A stretch of 64,000 nucleotides of DNA. It comes from Warburgia ugandensis. Its lineage: Eukaryota > Streptophyta > Magnoliopsida > Canellales > Canellaceae. The DNA lies in NCBI GenBank assembly GCA_035236585.1, contig CP141128.1:29665618-29729617 (forward strand). The letters are read 5' to 3'. The position numbers and the translations under genes are program-made. The first letter of the stretch is position 1. Each line of letters starts with the position of its first letter. The notes beneath the pieces are model-generated. The model was not told the DNA's origin. It searched no databases and saw only the letters and a list, made by a program, of their open reading frames with translations. Positions 34,921 to 46,935 of the stretch are shown here, one piece after another.

Positions 34921-35030
34921 TTTACACCGGTGTAAACGTCTTTTTGCCAGTGTAAACTAGTGTAAATTCCCTTTCCACCGATGTAAACTGGTGTAAACTC
35001 CCTTCCGTCGGTGCAAACCAGTGTAAAATC
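34921..35030 (+). repeat. Short TGTAAAC-type repeat cluster in the family B LTR
   Basis: Seven diverged copies of a GGTGTAAAC/CAGTGTAAA word alternate with CCCTTTCC-like spacers. The 3' LTR equivalent (about 42571-42662) is shorter by at least one unit. Confidence 0.7.
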
Positions 35031-36628
35031 AGTTTTTGATCTAAAATGGTTTTTCTAAGATTCTGGAGGCTACAGAAGCCTGATCTTCAATTCGAAAGGT
35101 CCGTTGGAATCGTATCAATGATGTAGACATGATTTTAACATTAGAATCTTAATCTAATCATGTTTAATCAGGTCAAATTCATAAAATAGTTCCAAATCAC
35201 TTAGATCTAGATGATCAAAGGGTGATCAGGCCCTCAGACTTGGACAGTTAGATAATATATGTTAATAACTGAGGGTCCTAAGGATCAAATTAGGTGTAAT
35301 TACTCTAGTAATTGATCTAACCCAGATATTGAGAAGTTGTTGATCTAAGGATGATTTGACAGTCAAATCAAGGCGTAAACTGTAAATGCATACAAAAATG
35401 AGCAGATGAATATGAGATAGGACTAATTATAACATTGAGATTAAGGACCAAATCATAAATAGAGATCTTAGAAAATGATCCAACAATTGAATCCCCACAG
35501 ATTCCATTGAGATGAAATAATTAACACAAAAAAGTACTATGATACTGACAGGTACATCTGAGCATGTGAGCTAAGAGGATTACATACTTGAATTGGGTTG
35601 TCTCTCAATGAGGTAGGTGACGACATTTAAAGTTATGTTTTTGATTTCTAAAACTTTGCATTATGATAGCATTCATGGTTGATTGTGATTGATTGTCATT
35701 CGTTTATTTATACTAAGATTTTGTGAGGTTCAACATTTTATACTATGATCAATATTAGATTTTGATAGTATATTGAATGGGTTTTCATGATCGATTATTT
35801 TATGAGATTGATACCGCATATCTTATGTATGATTAGTAATTATCTTTCCTTATTGCATCACTAAGATTGATGGGTTTTCATAAAATTGATGATGGAGGCA
35901 TGGTGGTTAGTCCTTTGAGAGGCTAATTTTAGGATGAGGGGTGTGCTTTGAGGATTGTGAGCCACGAGTGCTCCTAATTTTACGAGATACATGATTTCCA
36001 TGCTTTGTGATTTATGACAAGTGCTCTCACCCAGTGGATGTCATGCTAAGAGGGAGTAGGGCCGGGTACCCACCCTTTGAAATTGTGATGTGATTTATGA
36101 TATGATAGACACCTACCCACAAATGGCTTTCGGTAGGGGTTTGGTAACATGGATAGTCCACACTACTGGTCTGGGCCTGTCCATGGGGATGGACGTTAAG
36201 TCTCCCGTTATGGTGTTGAAGGGGAGTGGCGGTGGTTGAGACCCTAGAGGGGTTTCCACTGCAGAATGACGATCCATACTTTTATTCTGTATGCTTGCAT
36301 GATGAGCATGGAGATGTAATGGTATGCCTGGGGTGACGAAACTCAGAGGATTGATATGAGTACTCATGATCTGTTATACAAGTGTATGGGACACTCATAG
36401 GGACCACTTACCTTAGGATGCCTGTTTGTTATTGTAGGCTCATTGATATTGGATCATATCATGTTTACATCCATGAGATTATCATGTTTTAAGACTATAT
36501 TGGCATTGCTTATGATACTTATATTTTTTTAAATAATTGACCTACACATTATTTCAACATTGTTATTCGATTTTGTTTTCCTTGTTATTACATTAAATGT
36601 CTATGTACCTACACAAGCAATAGCTTGC

Positions 36629-36658
36629 TGAGGCATTGCTTTGTTTTGCAATGCCTCA
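36629..36658 (+). other. Hairpin in the 5' LTR of family B
   Basis: TGAGGCATTGC and GCAATGCCTCA arms (11 bp, perfect) with an 8-base loop, about 510 bases before the LTR end. In the 3' LTR (44313-44342) one base of the right arm has changed to give a pair that would be G-U in RNA. Confidence 0.7.
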
Positions 36659-37165
36659 AATACTAACTAAGCGCAATACAGGAAAGGCAAGGCCGTGGAG
36701 GGATAGTGATAGTAGTGGTTACCACGTTGATTTGGCTGATAGATAGCTTGATGTGAGTGATTAGATGGACTACAATTTGAACTTATTTTATGGATTGTAT
36801 ATCTTTATTAGATGGATTTGATTATGACCTTATATAGATTATGAACATGTCTTTAAGTATGGCGGAATAATATGATGGATAGACCCTGGGCCACATTAAT
36901 ATGATTTTGGATATTATTATTTTAAAAATAAAGGCGCCATTGATTTTAACGTTTGATTTGACACTAGTATTGTCTTAAATTTATTGTTGTGTACTTATAT
37001 TTATCTTTTAATCATGATTGTGATATTTTCAAAAAAAGGACATAACACCCTAAGGTTTTCAGTAAATGTTCTAATAAAATAATTAATAGAATCTTTTAAT
37101 TTTGAGATCTTGACTATAATTATTATTATTAAAAATTTTTTTATAAAAACACAGGGTGTTAAAGT

Positions 37166-37178
37166 TGGTATCAAAGCC
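37166..37178 (+). other. Primer-binding site of the family B element
   Basis: TGGTATCAAAGCC, two bases after the 5' LTR. It corresponds to the 3' end of initiator Met-tRNA and is identical to the PBS of element 1. Confidence 0.85.
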
Positions 37179-37337
37179 CAGTCTATTCCATTATAATACT
37201 TGCAAAGGTCTACTTCTATGTAGATGACAGTCCATGAATTGTAGTTAAAGGAGAACTAAGAGAGAGGAACTTACACTTAATGATATTTGAATCCCTGATA
37301 GATGGCTCCTTGAAGAAGAACAAGGTCTACCCTTGTT

Positions 37338-38495
37338 ATGCCAATTGCCCCTCCTGTTGAGTCCTTTGATCAAGGGGATCGCGATGCTAAGTTAGTGAAT
37401 AAGGTGATGCTAGGGTTGATACCCCTCATACAACAGCATATTAGGACTGCAATTCAGGTTGTGAACCTTAACCTTATGACGCCGCCTCCATTTACACCAG
37501 TGGATTCATCTATTCATTCTACCCACTCGGTGCAGGCACCACTAGCACCTAAGACCACTAAGGGTGATGCTATGAGTGACTCTAAGAAGATGGATAAACT
37601 GTTAGAGCGATTCTAGAAGATGGTGTTACCCTTCTATGGTGATGGTGATATTGAGGAGGCTGAGCGATGGTTATTTGAGGCAAAGGGGACATTTCACATA
37701 ATGAAGATTGCACCATAGGATCAGGTCTAGGTAGCTACCTACCTACTGAAGGGTGAGGCTGGCTTTTGGTGGCAGACTTTTACACGTACGCGACTAGACC
37801 CTACAGAGACAATGACATGGGAGGCCTTTAAACAGGCTTATGATACTCAGTACTTTCTACCTCATGTATTGCAATCACTAAAGAAAGAGTTTACCACCCT
37901 GGTGCAGAGAGATGTGACAGTTCAATAGTACTTGAACCAATTTACCCGACTGAGGAGGTTTACTCCTGATGCACTTGCCTCAGATAAGGAGGCAATGAAC
38001 AGATTTGTGGATGGACTGACACCTTGGCTGAGAGATCGGGTGATTACTTCACGACCACGATTGTGCTAGATGTAGCTGACATGGCCTCCATGCTGGAGAA
38101 GAATTCTCTTAGGACTAGAGAGAGCACGTGCCAGCCCACTAAGGGCAAGAGACTTTTTAGTGCTATGTAACCACATAGAGCACTAGGTTTTCAACCACAG
38201 ACCAAGCCTAAGAGAGACATAGAGAAGAAGAGATGTGATAGGTGCATGGGTTGGCACCCTAGGCGAGGGTGTAGCGACAACACCAGCCACCTTTCCAGAG
38301 ATAGCCATACAGGTGCTTTAGCTGCGGAGAAGTGGGACATTTCATTAAAGACTGTCCCAAGGGATAGAGGAAGAAGTAGGTTGAGATGGGTACAAAGACA
38401 GCCATCGCGCCACGTAGTCAGGGATGAGTGTTTGCCACCACATCAGGGCAGGCATAGGTCACAAACCAGGTCATTAAAGGTATTCTTCTAGTCTC
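37338..38495 (+). pseudogene. gag of the family B element
   Basis: The reading starts near MPIAPPVESFDQGD at 37338. The retrotransposon-gag domain follows (FYGDGDIEEAERWL, LLKGEAGFWWQ, WEAFKQAYDTQYFP-like, FTRLRRFTPDAL, MNRFVDGL). A CCHC knuckle CFSCGEVGHFIKDC is encoded at 38314-38355, in a different frame from the ORF around it, so a shift lies upstream. TAG stops at 37614, near 37718, near 37728 and near 37926 sit where Gln is expected, which fits CAG to TAG change. Gag would form the particle; this copy cannot. Confidence 0.82.
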
Positions 38496-38505
38496 AGATC
38501 GACAT

Positions 38506-41500
38506 GTCAGGGCCCTCTTTGACACAGGGTCCACTCATTCTTTTATTTCATGCATTTTTGCATCTTGCCTTGATATATGCGTGCATAAATTAGCATTTGG
38601 ATTAGATATTATGACACCCGCGGGAGAGACAATAGAGGCTACTGAGTATCTACGGGAGATAACTGTGGAGATATTAGGCATGAGAATGGACTTAGACTTC
38701 GTTTTGTTAAACATGGTCGACTACGATATTATATTAGGAATGGATTGGTTATCTAATTGCTGGGCTACCGTAGACTATCGTAACAAGCAGGTCATTTTTA
38801 ATATACCTGGGCAACCAGAAATATTGCACTAGGGCAGAAAAAGTCTAGTAAGTACATGCATCATCTCTGCTATGAAAGCGGTACGGTTTTATTCACAAGG
38901 TTGCACAGCGTTCCTCGCTTATGTGACCATTGAGGATAGAAGGCAGCCACAAATTGAAGATATTGATGTTGTTCGTGAGTTTGCAGATGTTTTTTCTGAG
39001 GAGTTACTAGGATTGTCGTTAAGTGGAAAGATTGACTTTACCATTGATCCAGTGCCAGGTACCTCGCCTATCTCCAAGGCACCATATAGAATGGCCCCAG
39101 TAGAGTTAAGAGAACTCAAAGTACAGTTGCAAGAGTTACTTGATAAGGGCTTCATCAGGCCGAGTGGAACTCCATGGGGAGCACCAATCCTTTTTGTGAA
39201 GAAAAAGGATGGGTCACTGAGACATGCATTGATTATCGGTTGTTGAATAGTGTCACTGTAAAGAACCGATACCCTTTGCCACACATAGACGATTTATTTG
39301 ATCAACTCCAATCAGCACGAGTATTCTCCAGGATCGACCTGAGATCAGGATACCATCAGATGAGGGTTAGAGAAGAAGACATCTTGAAGACTGCTTTTAG
39401 GAGTCGCTATGATCACTATGAGTTTTTAGTCATGCACCTGTAGTGTTCATGGATCTAATGAACCATGTCTTCTAAGCTTACTTGGATAAGTTTGTGATTG
39501 TTTTTATCAATGACATCTTAGTTTATTTGCCTAGTCATGAGGCATGCAGGGAGCATCTCCACATGGTATTGGACACATTTCATCGACATCGTTTGTATGC
39601 CATGTTCAGTAAATGTGATTTTTTGTTAGATCAGGTGTCGTTCTTAGGCCACGTGGTATCTAAGGATGGAGTGGCCATAGACCCAGTGAAGGTTGAGGCA
39701 ATGCTACATTGGTAGAGGCCCAAGACAGCGATAGAGGTTCATAGTTTTCTCAGTTTGGCAGGATATTATCATCAGTTCATTGAGGGATTCTTGAAGATTA
39801 TGTTACCTTTAACTACCCTGACCAGGAAAGACACTCAGTTCGTTTGGACCGATGTCAGCGAGGAGAGCTTCCAGGAGCTCAAGAGGAGGCTTACTACTAC
39901 CCCGTTGTTGACATTACCATCAGGTGTAGGTGGGTATGTGGTTTATTGCGATGCCTCAGGTAAAGGATTAGGAGCAGTAGTCGTATTTGCACTGAAGTCC
40001 TAGAGACATTATTTATATGGCGAGAAGTTTGAGGTATTCATTTATCATAAGAGCCTTAAGTACTTCTTTACTCAAAGTGATTTGAACATGAGGCAATGTA
40101 GATGGATGGAATATCTAAAGGACTTTGATTTCACCATATAATACCACCCAGGGAAGGCTAACGTCATTGTAGATGCCTTGAGTAGAAAGTCGAGAGTAAT
40201 GATTGCCAATCTATCGATTCAGTCTAAGTTTCTCGACAGGATATTAGAGGCACAGGGCAAAGATAAGGAGACATAGGATCTGGCAGACAGAACAGATTTT
40301 ATGAGAGGACCAAATGGAGGAGTCAAATTCAAGGGTAGGTTCGTGGTATCGGCATATGATGATTTAAAGCGTGAGTTACTTCAGGAGGCACACTAGTCCT
40401 AGTATACGATCCATCCTAGAGGTACAAAGATGTATCAGGACCTCACGAGACATTTTTTGTGGAACATAATGAAGAAGATGTTGGAGAGTGCTTGGCATGG
40501 TGTCTGACCTGTTAGTAGGTCAAGGCAGAGCTTCAATGACCATCAGGATAACTTCAGACATTGGATCTCCTTAAGTGGAAGTGCCATCATATTACCATGG
40601 ATTTCATTGTGGACCTTCTGGGGACTATTAGCAGACATGACATGATATGGGTCGTTGTGGATAGATTGACCAAGTCCGCTGATTTCCTTCTTATTAGGCA
40701 GAATCAGATGGTGGATAGTCTAGTGAAATTGTATATCAAGGAGATCGTAAGTCTACATGGAGTTCTCTTGATGATTATATCTAATCGAGACACTCAGTTT
40801 ATCTCGAAGTACTAGAAAAGCATGCAAGAGGATCTAGGATCGAGGCTGAAATTTAGCATAGCATTCCACCCTCAGACAGATGGTCAGACCGAGAGGACCA
40901 TTTAGATGATTGAGGATATGCTACAAGCTTGTGTTATGGATTGGAAGGGTAGCTAAGAGGATCATTTACCACTGGTAGAGTTTGCCTATAATAATAGCTA
41001 TCACGCAAGTATTGGCATGGCTTCATACGAGACACTTTATGGCAGGCCTTGTTGGTCACCCTTATGTTGGAGTGATGTAGGAGAGAGAGACATAGTGAAG
41101 TTCGAGTTGGTGGAAGAGTGTGCAGAGAAAGTTCAACTTATTCGAAAGAGATTGTTGACAACTCATAGCTGCCAGAAGAGTTATGTTGACAAGAGGCGGA
41201 AAGACCTAGAGTTCTCTGAAGGTGAGCATGTATTCTTAAAGGTTTCCCCTATAAAAGGAGTGATGAGGTTTGGGAATAAAGGAAAACTTAGCCCCAGGTA
41301 CATTGGACCTTTTGAGATTTTACACAGAGTTGGGTCAGGAGTATACCAGCTAGCCTTACCACCATAGTTGGCACATGTACACGATGTATTCCATGTATCT
41401 ATGCTAAGGAAGTATGTGATAGACCCATCAATGTGCTGGAGTAGATTCCAGGAGATTTACAGCCTGATATGACATTTGAGGAGAGACTTGTGCGCATACT

Positions 41501-41636
41501 GGATAAGAAAGTTAAGGAGTTGAGGACTAAAACTATTTCATTAGTCAAAGTCCCTTGGCAACATCATTCATTGTAGGAGGCCACATGGGAGATAGAAGAG
41601 GAGATGAGGAGGGTCTACCTAGAGTTATTTACATAG
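38506..41636 (+). pseudogene. pol of the family B element (protease, RT, RNase H, integrase, chromodomain-like end)
   Basis: Protease has DTGSTHSF at 38521 and DYDIILGMDWL near 38720-38760. RT runs from about 39070 ([35 protein letters not shown], then after a shift at about 39230 [34 protein letters not shown]). The catalytic box reads F-I-N-D with Asn at 39509-39511 for the first Asp. RNase H follows (YCDASGKGLGAV at 39946, then FIYHKSLKY near 40036, where the usual Asp is Tyr at 40044-40046). The integrase core starts near 40640 (VVVDRLTKSADF), has SNRD with Asn at 40783-40785 in place of Asp, and HPQTDGQTER near 40870. The end (KVKELRTKTISLVKVPW, EATWEIEEEMRRVY) fits a chromodomain and stops at TAG 41634-41636. 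Many TAG/TAA codons replace Gln and Trp. Confidence 0.88.
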
Positions 41637-41672
41637 AGGTATGTATCGCAATTTCAAGGATGAAATTTTTAT

Positions 41673-41682
41673 GAGGGAAGGA
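41673..41682 (+). other. Polypurine tract of the family B element
   Basis: GAGGGAAGGA directly before the 3' LTR start, where plus-strand DNA synthesis would be primed. Confidence 0.8.
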
Positions 41683-44600
41683 TGTAATATCCTCAAATTT
41701 TAACCTAAATTAGTAACAAAATAAATTCATTAAATTAAAAATTTTGTGCATGGAATTTAGTTTTGAAACCACTAAAACTAGAAAGTACACATCGATAGGA
41801 ATTGAACGGTATAAAGAATGTCGAAAACGGAGTTCAGATGAGTGAGATATGACCATTTTAATTTGCAAGGGTAATTTAGTAAATTGTCAGGGATGCGAAT
41901 TAGAGAGAGTCATTTTGATAACGACACCCCTTTCCATTCCCATCCAGCTCTAATGGAGGAAGGCGGTGATCTGCCTTCCTTTCGAGAAAATCAAATTTCA
42001 ACCTACAAAAATGAGTTTCCTTTTCATTCCCTACGCAAAACAACCCTGGGATCGTGCCATCTTCGCTCCATTCTCCTCCAAGCTTGGACCAAACTTCACA
42101 TGCACTAGAGGACCCCGATCTCCACTCTTTGGCTCTAATCAGGTGGTTAAACCCTCTATCTTTATCTTTTGCTTGTTTTCTAACTTTCCCATCTCAGATC
42201 TGGGCTGGATCTGGGCTAAACGGCCGTTAGATGGCCTAGGAAGTCAAAATTGTGGAGCATGGTTGGACCCACATTAAAGACACCTCCAATGAGAGATCTA
42301 AGATGTTCATTGTGATCTTTGGACCCAAAAACCTTAGGAATGGCGAAAACAGATAAAAAATTGGAGCATGTAGGGCTCTGATCAAGCCAAAATAAATCGG
42401 ATTGCTTGGGCTTATCGTCCCCAATGGATGATGTGGCCAGGATATGTTGGAGCGGATGGCGCATGTGGACACTTTGTCGCATGCATGCCTGTGTGGGATG
42501 CTCACGTGTGCTGTCCTAGACTACCAGAAAATGCTGCGTGTCCTGGGAAATGAGTGCTCCGAGACGTTGTTTTACACCAGTGTAAATGTTTTTCTGCCGG
42601 TATAAATTCTTTTCCCATCGATGTAAACTCCCTTCCTCCAGTGCAAACCAGTGTAAAATCGGTTTTTGATTTGATTTTTGATCTAAAATAGTTTTTCTAA
42701 GACTCTAGAGGCTACAAAAGCCCGATCTTCGATCCAAAAGGTTTGTTGGAATTGTATCGACAATGTAAACATGATTTTAGCATTAGAATTTTAATCTAAT
42801 CATGCTAGTCAGGTCAAATTCATAAAATAGTACCAAATCACTTAGATCCGGATGATCAAACAGTGATTAGGCCCCAGGACTTGGACAACTAGATAATATA
42901 TGGTAATAACTGAGGGTCCTAAGGATCAGATTAGGTGTAATTACTCTAGTAATTGATCTAAACCATTGATCGAACCTACATCTTAGGAAGTTGTTGATCT
43001 AAGGATGATTTGACCATTAGATCAATGTGTAAACTGTAGATGCACACAAAAATGAGCAGATGAACATGAGATAGGACTGATTATAACATTAGGATTAAGG
43101 ACCAAATCACAAATAGAGATCTTAGAGAATGATCCAATAGTTGGATCACCACAGATTCCACTAAGATGAAATAAATAATACAAAATAGTACTATGATACT
43201 GACAGGTACATCAGAGTGTGTGAGCTAAGAGGATTACATGCTTGAATTGTGTTATCTCTTATTAAGGTAGGTGATGACATTTAATGTTATGTTTTGATTT
43301 CTAAAACTTTGCATTATCATAGCATTCATGGTTGATTGTGATTGATTGTCATTCATTTATTTATTCTGAGATTTTGTGAGGTTCAACACTTTATACTATG
43401 ATCAATATTAGATTTCGATAGTATATTAAATGGGTTTTCATGATCGATTGTTTTATGAGATTGGTACCACGTGTCTTATGTTGATTAGTAATTAGCTTTC
43501 CTTATTGTATCACTAAGATTGATGGGTTTTCATAAAATTGGTGGTGGCAGCTTAGTGGCTAGTCTTTTGAGAGGCTAATCCTAGGATGAGGGGGGTGCCT
43601 TAGGGATTGTGAGCCATGAGTGCTCCTAGTTTTATGAGATACGCGATTTTCGTGCTTTGTGATTTATGATGGGTGCTCTCACCTAGTGGATGTCATGCTA
43701 GGAGGGAGTAGGACAGCCCCCACCTTTTGAAATTGTGATGTGATTTATGGTATGATAGACACTTGCCCACAGATGACTTTCGGTAGGGGTTTGGTAACAC
43801 GGATAGTCTACACTATTGATCCGGGCTTGTCCAACGGGACAGACAGTAAGACTCCCATTATGGTGTTGATGGGGAGTTACGTTGGCTAAGACCCTGGAGA
43901 GGTTGCCACTGCAGCATGACGATCCATACTCTTATTCTGTATGCTTGCATGATGAGCATGAAGATGTTATAGTATGCCTGAGTGTGACGACACTCAGAGG
44001 ATTGATATGAATACTCATAATCTATTATATAAGTATATGGGACACTCGTGGGAACCACTTACCTTGGGATGCCCTATTTGTTAATGTAGGCTCATTGATA
44101 TTAGATCATATTATGTTTACATCCACGAGATTATCATCTTTTATATCCATGAGGTGCATATTTTTTTGCATATGATGTTTTAAGACTATATTGGCATTGC
44201 TTATGATAATTATATTTTCACGGATAATTGACCTATTTCGACATTGTTATTCAATTTTGTTTTCCTTGTTATTACATTAAATGTCTATGTACCTACACAA
44301 GCAATAGCTTGCTGAGGCATTGCTTTATTTTGCAATGCCTTAGATACCGAACGTGACAGCAGGAAGGGCAAGGCCGTGGAGGGACATGATAGCATTGGTG
44401 ACCACGTTGATTTGGCTAATAGATAGCTCAATGTGAGTGATTAGATGGACTACAATTTGAACCTATTTTATGGATTGTATATCTTTATTAGATGGATTTA
44501 ATTATAACCTTATATAGACTATGGACATGTCTTTAAGTATGGTGGAATATTATGATGGATAGACCCTGGGCCACATTATTATGTTTTTAAATATTATTTT

Positions 44601-44811
44601 TTTAAAAATAAAGGCTTCGTTGATTTTAACGTTGGATTTGATACTAGTATTGTCTTAAATTTATTGCTGCATCCTTATATTTATCTTTTAATCATGATCA
44701 TGATGGTTTTGGAAAAAGGAGATAACACTCGAAGGTTTTCTGTAAATGTTCTAATACAATAATTAATAGAATCTTTTGATTTTGAAAGTTATAAAAACCC
44801 AGGGTGTTACA
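41683..44811 (+). repeat. 3' LTR of the family B element (3129 bp)
   Basis: It starts TGTAATATCC and ends GGTGTTACA, homologous to 34076-37163 throughout, with several small insertions such as a 9-base one near 41770. A hairpin lies at 44313-44342. Confidence 0.92.
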
Positions 44812-44816
44812 AGGAT
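44812..44816. other. Target-site duplication of the family B element, right copy (AGGAT)
   Basis: AGGAT directly after the LTR end; identical to 34071-34075. Confidence 0.9.
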
Positions 44817-45469
44817 ATACCCTTGCACTTTCCTTAAATTGTAATGATAAAAGTGTGAATAATATCGACGAGGAAACATATACCTACCTTGGACAATCCC
44901 TTCAACATTGAGTACATAGTTGTTCGAGTTTATACTCCCCCCAAAGAGTGATCTGCTTGTCTTTCTTCCTCACATATCTTGTTCTCACTTAGCGGCAAAT
45001 AATATGATATGAATCAAAAGTATAGGTGAATAGATCACAGGCACATTGAAGGCATGTATGTACATGTTTCTAGATAACCACACAAGAATTAAAATGGTTG
45101 TAAACTTTAATTTGAGAGAAAATTTATAACTTTTGGAGTTACTACTTTAGCCATGGGGTGCTGGCCTCATGTAATAGGGTATTGGCATACTCACTGTTGT
45201 TCTAGTGAACCAAGGTATTATTTGAGCGTAATGAACAATTTCAATGATTTTAAGATCCTTAGATAGGTTTTAAAAGGCTTGGATTGGATTTGAACAAAGA
45301 GAAAGTGCTTTGTGGGCTTTTTTCATAAGTTCACAAAAAATGTGACTTCTTCTCTAAAGATGAACATTTATTTCTCCTTATTTGGTGGTTGTGAAGAAAA
45401 GCTTAGTATGTTGTTGCCATAGGGTCTTTAAGGTAAGATCAGAGGGTCAAAAAGTTCAAGTACTCTCAA
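44817..45469. other. Stretch between family B and family D repeats
   Basis: No ORF with a motif. The wording around 44940-45010 (CCCCCAAAGAGTGATCTGC) could be retroelement debris, but I cannot name it. Confidence 0.35.
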
Positions 45470-45990
45470 GCTAGTACCCAATTAGTAGTCCACGTGTTAT
45501 AAAATATAGTGTTATTTTTAGGGTTTTTTTGAAAAATCATAACACATGCATTTCTAACCTAATAATTCAAAATTTGATATGTTATAACTTTAGAAGCTAA
45601 TCCAAAGTAAGTATGTGAATAATAATAATCCTGTACGATTTAATTAGGGTTTTTACTCTTTTGTAGGTATTGAGAAGATGATCAAACAGCTAAAATCAAC
45701 TAAGATGATAATTGAAGATCAAGATCAACTTAGAAAGCAAGGATGTAAATTCCAAATATTCCAAATCTTAATCAAGGATCAAGATCATCTTAGGGCAAGC
45801 AAGAAACAAATTGGAAAGATTAAAGGTGATTAAAATGGGTCCATTGCATGAGAGCCATGCAATTCTATTACCATTGCATGAGAGCCATGCAATCCACCTA
45901 TGCCATTTGAGCCTTGATATAAGGTGACAAACTAAATAAGCCATGAAGCCAAGTAGTTAAGCCACTAAGCAAGGAGCCATCTAAGTGAGC
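45470..45990 (-). repeat. Dispersed repeat, family D, copy 2 (partial)
   Basis: It is the reverse complement of a diverged copy of about 19140-19450. Shared parts include ACACATGCATTT, AGAAGCTAATCCAA and the stretch around TTGTAGGTATTGAGAAGATGATC, then the repeated GATCAAGATCA-type words. Confidence 0.5.
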
Positions 45991-46059
45991 CATTAAGCCA
46001 TGCCACATGGAGCCACACGATGCACACGAGGGTTTTATAGTCGGCATAAAGAAGTCATT

Positions 46060-46925
46060 TATTTCAATGCTAAATTCATAAATATTTTACAAGTCGGTTT
46101 AAAATCAACGACTTTAAATATATAGACTGAAGAAGTTGTTTAACTATAAGCAACTTTAAAACAACTAGCGTAAAGAGGGAATTTATTGTGGGAAGCACTT
46201 TTAAAGTCATTTAACATTAAATGACTTCAAAAGTTATATACTTGTAAAGTCGTTTAATAGAAAATGAAGACTTTAAAAATCAATAACTTTTGAAGTCATT
46301 TTACATAAGTGACTTCAAAAGTATCTTGAAAAATTTGGTGGGAATATTATATTTAGCGGGAATGGACTTTTATAATTGTTTAATAAAAAATGACTTTAAA
46401 AGTGACCTACTTTTAAAGTCATTTAATAAAAAAGAACTTTAAAAGTGACTGACTTTTAAAGTCTTTTAATACAAAACAACTTTACAAGTGACCCTTTTTT
46501 AAAGTCATTTATTCTAAGCGACTTTAAAAGTATGAGAAGAAATTTGGCAAGATGATTAATATTAGTTGGGAATGGGCTTTTAAAGTTATTTGACACAAAA
46601 CGACTTTTCAAGTGACCCTTTTTTAAAGTTGTTTATTCTAAGTGACTTTAAAAGTATGAGAAGAAATTTAGCAGGATGATTAATATTACACGAGAATGGG
46701 CTTTTAAACTGATTTGACACAAAGCGATTTCAAAAGTCAATAACTTTTGAAGTCGTTTAATTATAAGCAACTTTAAAAGTCTCTCACTTTTGAAGCCACT
46801 TTACTGAAGTGACTTTAAAAGTCAATTCTCGTATAACTTTTAAAGTTGTTTTATGAGAAGCGACTTCAAATTTTTATCATTTTTAAAGTCATTTATTACT
46901 AAACAACTTCTAAAGTCCTTGTCCA
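46060..46925 (+). repeat. CACTA subterminal palindromic repeat field, 5' side
   Basis: More than fifteen copies of an 11-base word (GACTTTAAAAGT and its reverse ACTTTTAAAGTC, with T/C variants), spaced about 20-60 bases and alternating in orientation. In En/Spm such motifs bind the accessory protein TNPA; that role is inferred here. Confidence 0.75.
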
Positions 46926-46927
46926 TT

Positions 46928-46935
46928 TATAAATA
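46928..46935 (+). promoter_or_regulatory. Possible TATA box of the CACTA element
   Basis: TATAAATA directly after the subterminal repeat field and 1.2 kb before the transposase start. Position fits, function inferred. Confidence 0.35.

Larger units (their letters stand above)
34076..37163 (+). repeat. 5' LTR of the family B element (3088 bp)
   Basis: It starts TGTAATATCC and ends GGTGTTAAA, where the 3' LTR has GGTGTTACA, so the terminal CA is mutated. A cluster of TGTAAAC-type words lies at 34921-35030 and a hairpin with 11-bp arms at 36629-36658. Confidence 0.9.
34076..44811 (+). mobile_element. Complete but inactivated Ty3/gypsy element, family B (Tekay/Del-like chromovirus)
   Basis: It has two LTRs (34076-37163 and 41683-44811), a PBS at 37166, gag, then protease, RT, RNase H, integrase and a chromodomain-like end in one direction, a purine tract at 41673-41682 and a perfect AGGAT target duplication. 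Total length is 10.7 kb. The order with integrase after RNase H is that of Ty3/gypsy, and the long LTRs with a chromodomain-like end fit the Tekay/Del lineage. By eye about one base in eleven differs between the first 240 bases of the two LTRs, so the insertion is old. All coding parts carry stops. Confidence 0.93.

Noticed and set aside
34076-44811. Endogenous pararetrovirus
   Set aside because: The element has LTRs, a target duplication, a PPT and an integrase after RNase H, so it is a Ty3/gypsy retrotransposon.
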